NCBI GenBank assembly: GCA_036961295.1
Contig: JBALVX010000002.1
Location: 558,001-622,000, forward strand
Reading direction: 5' to 3'
Source of the DNA: JAGPUQ01 sp036961295
GTDB taxonomy: Bacteria; Pseudomonadota; Gammaproteobacteria; Pseudomonadales; Porticoccaceae
Length of the DNA stretch: 64,000 nt
Positions 58,321-64,000 of the stretch are shown here, one piece after another (position 1 is the stretch's first letter; the number at the start of each line of letters is the position of its first letter). Below the pieces are notes generated by a model. It saw only the letters and a list, made by a program, of their open reading frames with translations, did not search any database and was not told where the DNA came from. A program made the translations under genes and the position numbers.

Positions 58321-59163
58321 ATGGCCCCACTTTTTTCCGGACAGACAGTTCCTGGACAAACAAGCCCTAGCTGGACGTTTCGTCATGCGTTCAGCGCTGT
58401 ATTGATAGCACTGTTAATACCGATGGCCGCCTGTCAGGCAGAGCCAGAAGGGGAGGCCGTCACAGCGTCTGCTGTGGCTAAAACCGAGACCTCCGCGCAA
58501 GTGCAAACCGACACCCCCAGTATCAAAACGCCGTCCGCGCCTGCACGAAAGATTGATTACCAGGCGGGTAAACATTACATCGTTCTGGACAATCCGGTGA
58601 CAACGGTTGACGCCAAGCGCGTCGAAGTCAACGAAGTATTTTGGTATGGCTGTCATCACTGTTTTGTTTTTGAACCCCTGGTGGCAACCTGGTCGGAGAG
58701 TATTGCCGACGATACGGTGTTGGTAAAAACCCCGGCCAATTGGCATGTCAATATGGAGCTACACGCGCGCGCGTTTTATACCGCCAAGGCGCTTAAGGTG
58801 CTTGATAAAGTACACGAAGCTATTTTTGAAGCCATGAATGTAAAAAAACAAAAACTCGATAAAGAAAAAACCATCGAAGCTTTATTTGTTAAATACGGGG
58901 AAGTCGATCCGGAAAAATTTCGTAAAACCTTTAATTCTTTTGGTGTGAACAGCGCGGTCAGGCAAGCCGATTCTCGCCAGCGCGCTTACCAAATCACTGG
59001 CACGCCCGAAATGATAGTGAACGGCAAATATCGAATAACCGCAGCAATGGCTGGTGGTCATCTAGGTATGCTCGCAGTCGTTGACCATTTGGTTGAAAAA
59101 GAACGGGCTGCGCTACAGCTTGCAAGGGAAGAAGCCTCAACAGTAGAGACGGCAGAACAATAA
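58321..59163 (+). CDS. dsbA: Thiol:disulfide interchange protein DsbA, probable lipoprotein
   Basis: Introduces disulfides into envelope proteins. The thioredoxin-fold domain starts near residue 75 and carries the active site C111-H-H-C114 in FWYGCHHCFVFEP (E. coli has CPHC). The cis-proline lies in ITGTPEMIVNGKY. A hydrophobic segment (about 22-36) ends in MAAC with Cys38, suggesting a lipid anchor, followed by a 35-residue Ala/Thr/Ser linker. It has 280 residues against about 210 for soluble DsbA. The open frame starts at 58279, but ATG 58321 is preferred. The N-terminus contains a 15-bp x 2 repeat. Confidence 0.92.
   Translation: MAPLFSGQTVPGQTSPSWTFRHAFSAVLIALLIPMAACQAEPEGEAVTASAVAKTETSAQVQTDTPSIKTPSAPARKIDYQAGKHYIVLDNPVTTVDAKRVEVNEVFWYGCHHCFVFEPLVATWSESIADDTVLVKTPANWHVNMELHARAFYTAKALKVLDKVHEAIFEAMNVKKQKLDKEKTIEALFVKYGEVDPEKFRKTFNSFGVNSAVRQADSRQRAYQITGTPEMIVNGKYRITAAMAGGHLGMLAVVDHLVEKERAALQLAREEASTVETAEQ
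58339..58368 (+). repeat. 15-bp x 2 in-frame repeat in the dsbA N-terminus
   Basis: GGACAGACAGTTCCT (58339) and GGACAAACAAGCCCT (58354) encode GQTVP and GQTSP. Confidence 0.75.
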
Positions 59164-59223
59164 CAAGCAGACTGAGAGCCCGATGAATAATCATACGTCT
59201 ACTTTGCTGATCAAGGAGATCGG

Positions 59224-60966
59224 GTGAGCAAACCCTGGCTGGAGCACTACCCACCCGGGATACCACATGCCATTGCCCCCAGCCCCTTTGCCTCGCTGGC
59301 CGAATTTTTCGACGACGCCTGCGTCGATGGGGACGAGCTACCGGCCTATACCAATTTTGGCGTAACCATGAGTTACGCCCAGTTGCATCAACGGGCCCGA
59401 GCGTTTGCGAATTACCTGCGTGACGATGCGGGCCTACAAACCGGCGACCGCGTCGCGCTGATGATGCCCAACCTCCTGCAGTACCCCGTCGCGCTTTTTG
59501 GCACCCTGCTGGCGGGCATGACCGTAGTCAATACTAATCCCCTGTATACCGCGCCAGAGTTGCGCCACCAACTTAGCGATTCAGGCGCTAAGGCCATTGT
59601 GGCGGTGGAAAACTATGCCTCGGTGCTTGCGGAAATCCGCGATCAACTTCCCCTTAAAGCCATTGTGCTGACGGGCATAGGAGACCTGTTAGGCCCGGTG
59701 AAGGGCTTGGCGATTAATGTCGCGGTTAAATATATTAAAAAGCAGGTTCCCAGCTATGACTTGCCGGATGCCGTGTCATTTAAACAAGCCCTGGCAATGG
59801 GTGCCGCGAAGGCATTTAAGCCGGTCGTGTTAGCGAGTGACGACTTAGCTTTTTTGCAATATACCGGTGGTACCACCGGCGTGGATAAAGGCGCAATGCT
59901 CAGCCACGGCAATATACTGGCCAACGTCGAGCAGTCAGCGCAGTGGCTCATGCAGACTGGGGGCGCGGGCAAGAGTCTCGGCATGCGCTGCGAAACCGTG
60001 ATTACGGCCTTGCCGCTGTACCATATCTTTTCTTTAACCGCGAACTGCCTCGCGTTTTTAAAATTGCGCGGCCACAATATTTTGATTACCGATCCGCGAA
60101 ATTTACCGGGGTTTATCGACATTCTGAGGAAGAACAAATTTAGTTGTATAACCGGCGTCAATACCTTGTTTAACGGCTTACTGAATACCTCGGGTTTCGA
60201 GACAATCGATTTTTCTGCACTCAAGCTCAGTCTTGGGGGCGGCATGGCGGTGCAGGAAGACGTCGCCCGACGCTGGAACGAGCGCACGGCCTGCCCATTA
60301 ACAGAAGCCTACGGCCTGACCGAAACCAGCCCTGCGGTGACGATGAACCCACTCAATCAAACCGTGTTCAACCACAGTATCGGTATGCCGATATTGTCCA
60401 CCGACTGTCGGATTAATCGGGAGGATGGTAGCCCCGCCAGCGTCGGCGACGAGGGCGAGCTTTGGGTAAAAGGACCGCAGGTGATGCAAGGTTACTGGCA
60501 GCGACCCGAAGCCACCGCGAAAATGATTACCGAGGATGGCTGGCTACGCACCGGCGATATTGCGCGCATGGATGAGCGCGGTTATTTTTATTTGGTTGAT
60601 CGCTTAAAAGATATAGTGGTGGTCTCGGGGTTTAACGTCTATCCAACGGAAGTCGAGCAGGTGCTGAATAACCATCCGCAGGTGCTTGAGTGCGGCGTCA
60701 TAGGTGTACCTGATGAGCGCAGCGGCGAGGCGGTGATGGCGGTGGTGGTGCGCAATGATCAAGGGCTACACGAAGACGCTCTCAACCAAGACTCTCTTAA
60801 TCAAGCTCTTCTCAATCAAGATGCGCTGCGCAGCTGGGCGCGGGAGAGCCTGACGGCTTACAAAATACCGAAACACATCGAGTTCAGCGATGAGCTGCCA
60901 AAATCCAATGTGGGCAAAATTCTGCGCCGGGAACTAGTGGCCCGTTATAACCCCAATGCAGAATAA
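59224..60966 (+). CDS. fadD: Long-chain fatty acid-CoA ligase
   Basis: Activates fatty acids with ATP and CoA for beta-oxidation. The 580-residue protein has the AMP-binding P-loop YTGGTTGVDKGAML starting at Tyr213. The core motif AYGLTETSPAVTMNP and the hinge GWLRTGDIARMDERGYFYLVDRLKD are present, and the catalytic lysine lies in LPKSNVGKILRREL. It closely resembles E. coli FadD (561 residues). The excess lies in an Asp/Leu/Asn/Gln repeat near 518-537 in the C-terminal domain. Start is GTG with AAGGAG upstream. Confidence 0.93.
   Translation: MSKPWLEHYPPGIPHAIAPSPFASLAEFFDDACVDGDELPAYTNFGVTMSYAQLHQRARAFANYLRDDAGLQTGDRVALMMPNLLQYPVALFGTLLAGMTVVNTNPLYTAPELRHQLSDSGAKAIVAVENYASVLAEIRDQLPLKAIVLTGIGDLLGPVKGLAINVAVKYIKKQVPSYDLPDAVSFKQALAMGAAKAFKPVVLASDDLAFLQYTGGTTGVDKGAMLSHGNILANVEQSAQWLMQTGGAGKSLGMRCETVITALPLYHIFSLTANCLAFLKLRGHNILITDPRNLPGFIDILRKNKFSCITGVNTLFNGLLNTSGFETIDFSALKLSLGGGMAVQEDVARRWNERTACPLTEAYGLTETSPAVTMNPLNQTVFNHSIGMPILSTDCRINREDGSPASVGDEGELWVKGPQVMQGYWQRPEATAKMITEDGWLRTGDIARMDERGYFYLVDRLKDIVVVSGFNVYPTEVEQVLNNHPQVLECGVIGVPDERSGEAVMAVVVRNDQGLHEDALNQDSLNQALLNQDALRSWARESLTAYKIPKHIEFSDELPKSNVGKILRRELVARYNPNAE
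60775..60834 (+). repeat. 15-bp x 4 in-frame tandem repeat in fadD
   Basis: Units at 60775, 60790, 60805 and 60820 encode DALNQ, DSLNQ, ALLNQ and DALRS. The first three are near-identical in DNA (consensus close to GACTCTCTCAATCAA). The fourth is weaker and grades into conserved sequence. Confidence 0.9.
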
Positions 60967-60999
60967 TAAAGCGGCGGCTTCAGTGGCCAGGGTTACTTA

Positions 61000-62298
61000 A
61001 TGATCGGAGCTGAATCCTCCAGCGAGGCAGCTGCTCGCCCGGCGCCGTCCGACCTTCCAGCAACAGCTTCCTCGGAAAAAACCTTAGAGCGCGCTATCCC
61101 TATAGCCATCGATACCCTGGTAGAGGCCTTGCAGGAGCGCCTCGCACATCATTTGGACTCAAAGCAGTTAGCTGCCTTCGCCCTGGTTTGCGTGCGCTTG
61201 CAATGGCTGTACCGAGCGGATCAAACGCAACAATTTGATCGGATCCGCCACGCGTATGCCGCATTTTCTCCCGACCAGCCCCACGCGGAAAAACCTCTAC
61301 AACTATCTTCTGGAGACGAGGCGGAAAAATTACGCGTCGTCAAAAATGAACTGGAAGCCTTACTCACTAAAGCCAATTTTACGCAGTTATCGGAAGCTGC
61401 ACTGAATCGGGCGCTTAATAAAACTTCTCCCCACGGCGTTGAGGTCTCCGTCGATATGACGCAGTACGGCGAACTTGCGTTGTGGTACCGGGGGCTGGAT
61501 TCGCAACAAGTAACACGACGTAACTGGAAAACTTTATATATACAACCCATTACTGAGCAGGTAGCGATTTATCGAAAGCTGTTTTTACTAGTACGAAAGA
61601 AAGACGCCGATATTAATTTGAATGCCAGCGATCTAAATACTGACGATCAGGATTCAAACTCCATCCCGCCTATACATATTAAATTATTCCGAGATATTCC
61701 CTTATCCGATCTCGAAATGTTATTTCCCGATAGCAAAGTCCGTATTCGCTTGTTCGATAAAATAAAATTGGGTATTACCGGTGGGGGTGGTACGGTCGCC
61801 GGCGCAGCGACGACGTTAACTAAACTCGCTGCCGCAGCGGAACCTTTTACTATTATTGTCGCCATCGGTGGCTTTGCTGCAATTTTGTGGCGACAGATCG
61901 CCAAAATATTTACTCAGCGCAATAAATATTTAATCAACCTGTCGAAACGACTGTATTTTTATAATCTGGATAATAATATGGGCGCGGTGGCGTATCTCGC
62001 TGAAATGGCGCGCGCGGAAGATGTTAAAGAAGCGATGCTCGCCTACAGTTTTTTAATTGAACAAAGTATGGAAGAGGGTATGAGTCGGACGCAGCTGGAT
62101 GCGTCCATTGAAGATTTTTTACAGAAAGAGTTTGCTTGCCGGCTCGATTACGAAGTCGATGATGGTTTGCGTAAATTACTATCCGATGGCCTGGTGACAG
62201 CTTCAGCAGGCGATAGCTTATTTGCAGTCGATCCAGAGCGAGCTAATCAATTACTCGAGCAGCGTTGGCAAAAGCTGCTTCCTGCAAACAAACAGTAG
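61000..62298 (+). CDS. DUF3754 (TMEM143-like) protein
   Basis: No biochemical function known. The 432-residue protein has a variable N-terminal third and the conserved core KLFRDIPLSDLEMLFPDSKVRIRLFDKIKL, which I associate with the DUF3754 family shared with the eukaryotic mitochondrial protein TMEM143. A Gly/Ala-rich hydrophobic region follows (about 255-298, including LGITGGGGTVAGAATTL and FTIIVAIGGFAAILW), probably one hairpin in the membrane. The acidic C-terminal helical part has NKYLINLSKRLYFYNLDNN. An Asn/Asp-rich 15-bp repeat lies at about 207-221. It starts 33 bases after fadD. Confidence 0.7.
   Translation: MIGAESSSEAAARPAPSDLPATASSEKTLERAIPIAIDTLVEALQERLAHHLDSKQLAAFALVCVRLQWLYRADQTQQFDRIRHAYAAFSPDQPHAEKPLQLSSGDEAEKLRVVKNELEALLTKANFTQLSEAALNRALNKTSPHGVEVSVDMTQYGELALWYRGLDSQQVTRRNWKTLYIQPITEQVAIYRKLFLLVRKKDADINLNASDLNTDDQDSNSIPPIHIKLFRDIPLSDLEMLFPDSKVRIRLFDKIKLGITGGGGTVAGAATTLTKLAAAAEPFTIIVAIGGFAAILWRQIAKIFTQRNKYLINLSKRLYFYNLDNNMGAVAYLAEMARAEDVKEAMLAYSFLIEQSMEEGMSRTQLDASIEDFLQKEFACRLDYEVDDGLRKLLSDGLVTASAGDSLFAVDPERANQLLEQRWQKLLPANKQ
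61618..61662 (+). repeat. Degenerate 15-bp x 3 in-frame repeat in the DUF3754 gene
   Basis: TTGAATGCCAGCGAT and CTAAATACTGACGAT (61618, 61633) encode LNASD and LNTDD. A third, weaker unit at 61648 encodes QDSNS. Confidence 0.55.
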
Positions 62299-62314
62299 AT
62301 ACCTTTACGATGGT

Positions 62315-62782
62315 TTACTGGTTTGGCTTTTCTAACGCTGCCAGCGCGTCCCTAATATTTTCTACGCGACGACGGTTGGTGCCGAGATCGGAGTGACCTA
62401 CTCGCGAGGCAGAACGCACCGCCATGGCTTCGCCTTCGGCGAGAATAAATTCTACGTCGTCCACATAACGCATAATTAAGGTGGTGAACGTTACCCACAG
62501 ATAATTATCGCTTTGTGCTTTTATTTCGGTCCGCGGCATATCGGCGATAACTTTGAGCAGGGCAGCATTTTGCTTTGCTACACCGCCGTTCACGGAAAGG
62601 GGTTTGATTATCTGGCTCTGGTCGGCGGCCTGGCTACTGACGCAGTTGGGTGTGGAAGGGCAGGGAGCAAGTTTTCCATCGGCAATAAAATCGGCTGAAG
62701 GTCCGGCGCAGACGTTAAGAGCCCACAGCGAAGCAATTAATCCGGTCAGCAGGGCGGGAAGAGTGATTCGAATTTTATTCAT
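62315..62782 (-). CDS. DUF1499 family exported protein
   Basis: The 155-residue protein has a signal peptide (ITLPALLTGLIASLWALNVCAG). The DUF1499 core includes LAPCPSTPNCVSSQA, YLWVTFTTLIMRYVDDVEFIL and AVRSASRVGHSDLGTNRRRVE. The last is the hallmark Arg-Ser-Ala-Ser-Arg pattern. Function unknown; a periplasmic location is inferred. The ATG at 62782 has GGAAA upstream and is preferred to the one at 62797. It converges with the DUF3754 gene. Confidence 0.87.
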   Translation of the reverse strand: MNKIRITLPALLTGLIASLWALNVCAGPSADFIADGKLAPCPSTPNCVSSQAADQSQIIKPLSVNGGVAKQNAALLKVIADMPRTEIKAQSDNYLWVTFTTLIMRYVDDVEFILAEGEAMAVRSASRVGHSDLGTNRRRVENIRDALAALEKPNQ

Positions 62783-62854
62783 GATATGTTTTTCCATAAA
62801 GAATAATTAGAGGCCATAACGAACAGTTAGATGGCATAGTTTAAGTATTCTAAT

Positions 62855-63991
62855 TTAAAGATCCAGGTCGCGGGCAATAATATTGCGCTGGATTTCGCTG
62901 GTGCCCTCGCCAATCACATAAACCAAAGCGTCTCGATGAAAGCGGCCGACGGGGTACTCTCGCATAATGCCGGCACCACCGAGAATACGGATGGCATTTT
63001 CGCTCACCTTAAGTGCGGTTTCACTCGCGATAAGTTTTACTTTTGCGGCGGTGGCGGAATCGAGTGTGCCCTGGTCGATGCGCCACGCGCCATAGTATAC
63101 CAACCACTGAGCGGCTTCGATTTCCGCCGCCATATCGGCGAGCTTGTGGGCGATGGCCTGAAACTTGCCGATGGTTTTGTCGCCAACCACGCGCTCCTGC
63201 GCATAGCGGTGGGCCACGCCCATTGCGCCCTTTGCCATGCCCAGACAATTGGCGGCGACACCGACTCGGTTTTCCGACAGGCATTCCAGAATGATGGAGT
63301 AGGTGCCCTCGACCCCGCCGAGTAGGCAGTCGTCCGGTACAAACACATCTTCCAAATAAATAAGGCCGGTTTCCGAAGCGCGGATACCTTCTTTATCCAG
63401 CTTGCTAATGGTGACTCCAGCACTGGGCAGTGCCACTAAAAATAAACTGATGGCCTCGGCCGTTGGTTCGGGACTGGTGCGCGCCGCTAGCGTAATAAAA
63501 TCGGCAAAGGGCGCATTGGTGATATAAAGTTTGCTGCCATTGATGCGATAGCCACCGTCGATCTTGGTGGCGGTGGTTTTCATGGCGCGGATATTGGAGC
63601 CAACATCGGGCTCGCTAAGCCCGAAGGCAGCAATTTTTTCGCCCTTAATGGCGGGTTTAAAAAATTGGGTTTTTTGTGGTTCAGTGCCGGCTCGCCAGAT
63701 TGGCCAGATGCCTAAGTGACTGTGGGCAGACCAGGCTGAGGAAAACGCCTGACTTACCCGGCTCATTTCTTCACGCACAATGCATTCGGATAGTTTGTCG
63801 AAACCAGAACCGCCATCGGCCTCTGGATAACGCACACCGATCAAGCCGATATCGCCCCACTTTTTAAACAGTTCGCGGGGGAAGCTTTCGTTGTCGTCGG
63901 CCTCCCGGGCCAGGGGCGCAATTTCCGCAGCGCAAAATTTGCGTACGGTTTCGCGCAGGGCATTGTGTTCGGCACTAAAACTGAAATCCAT
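62855..63991 (-). CDS. Acyl-CoA dehydrogenase
   Basis: FAD enzyme for the first oxidation of acyl-CoA esters. The 378-residue protein has the N-terminal helix block SFSAEHNALRETVRKFC, the FAD loop FGLSEPDVGSNI and YITNAPFADF. The C-terminal domain has ILGGAGIMREYPVGR and the catalytic glutamate in GEGTSEIQR near 360. The substrate chain cannot be read from the sequence; a short or branched acyl-CoA is possible. ATG 63991 gives the normal N-terminus, so the gene looks complete, although the frame is open to the window edge. Confidence 0.92.
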   Translation of the reverse strand: MDFSFSAEHNALRETVRKFCAAEIAPLAREADDNESFPRELFKKWGDIGLIGVRYPEADGGSGFDKLSECIVREEMSRVSQAFSSAWSAHSHLGIWPIWRAGTEPQKTQFFKPAIKGEKIAAFGLSEPDVGSNIRAMKTTATKIDGGYRINGSKLYITNAPFADFITLAARTSPEPTAEAISLFLVALPSAGVTISKLDKEGIRASETGLIYLEDVFVPDDCLLGGVEGTYSIILECLSENRVGVAANCLGMAKGAMGVAHRYAQERVVGDKTIGKFQAIAHKLADMAAEIEAAQWLVYYGAWRIDQGTLDSATAAKVKLIASETALKVSENAIRILGGAGIMREYPVGRFHRDALVYVIGEGTSEIQRNIIARDLDL

Positions 63992-64000
63992 AGTGGGCAC

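Noticed and set aside
1..64000. CRISPR arrays, prophage, insertion sequences, tRNA or rRNA genes
   Set aside because: No spaced palindromic repeat array, integrase, transposase, terminal inverted repeats or tRNA-like cloverleaf was noticed on either strand.

Overview
The window looks like the replication-origin neighbourhood of a gammaproteobacterium. The gene order matches what I remember of Pseudomonas-type chromosomes (dnaA/dnaN, rpmH-rnpA-yidD-yidC-mnmE, mnmG-rsmG-parA-parB, atpIBEFHAGDC, glmU-glmS; a cox cluster with ctaG, SURF1, ctaA and ctaB; znuB-znuC-zur-znuA, polA, engB, cytochrome c4, dsbA). FabY, HexR, glycolate oxidase, a TRAP-type binding protein and an F420/LLM-type oxidoreductase suggest an aerobic, probably marine member of Pseudomonadales/Cellvibrionales. 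That placement is inference. I saw no rRNA, tRNA, CRISPR, phage or insertion sequence.

Layout. 1-6.8 kb is on the minus strand: partial dnaN, dnaA, then mnmE, yidC, yidD, rnpA and rpmH. Everything from mnmG (7.27 kb) to the trpB-like gene (23.6 kb) is on the plus strand, so transcription diverges at the rpmH-mnmG gap. Both gaps around the mnmE-rpmH block (1970-2518 and 6620-7271) hold consensus DnaA boxes and AT-rich DNA, as if an inversion had separated origin elements. 23.6-27.8 kb is glcDEF on the minus strand. 28-31.8 kb is a small accessory group (LLM oxidoreductase, glyoxalase II-like hydrolase, methyltransferase, SnoaL-like protein, DUF442 phosphatase-like protein). 31.8-40.4 kb holds hexR, uvrD, an orphan dctP, a GlxA-type regulator, fabY, a gamma-carbonic anhydrase-like gene and yheV. 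40.8-49.9 kb is a complete aa3/caa3-type cytochrome oxidase and haem A assembly cluster. 49.9-53.2 kb is a Zur-controlled zinc uptake divergon. 53.3-59.2 kb is polA, a probable sRNA, engB, cytochrome c4 and a lipoprotein DsbA. 59.2-64 kb is fadD, a DUF3754 protein, a DUF1499 protein and an acyl-CoA dehydrogenase.

Most genes are housekeeping: chromosome initiation and segregation, tRNA modification, membrane protein insertion, F1Fo ATP synthase and its terminal oxidase, aminosugar synthesis and fatty-acid synthesis/degradation. The most unusual thing I see is a recurring pattern of short, degenerate tandem repeats with a 12- or 15-bp period. They sit in frame in loops or tails of otherwise conserved proteins (MnmG, GlmU, FabY, FadD, ParA, CtaG, DsbA, the DnaA linker, the DUF3754 protein) and also in non-coding DNA (dnaA upstream region, cytochrome c4 leader). 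A second strong candidate is a small RNA between polA and engB, with a C-rich loop and a U8 terminator, at the locus used by Spot 42 and ErsA in other gammaproteobacteria.
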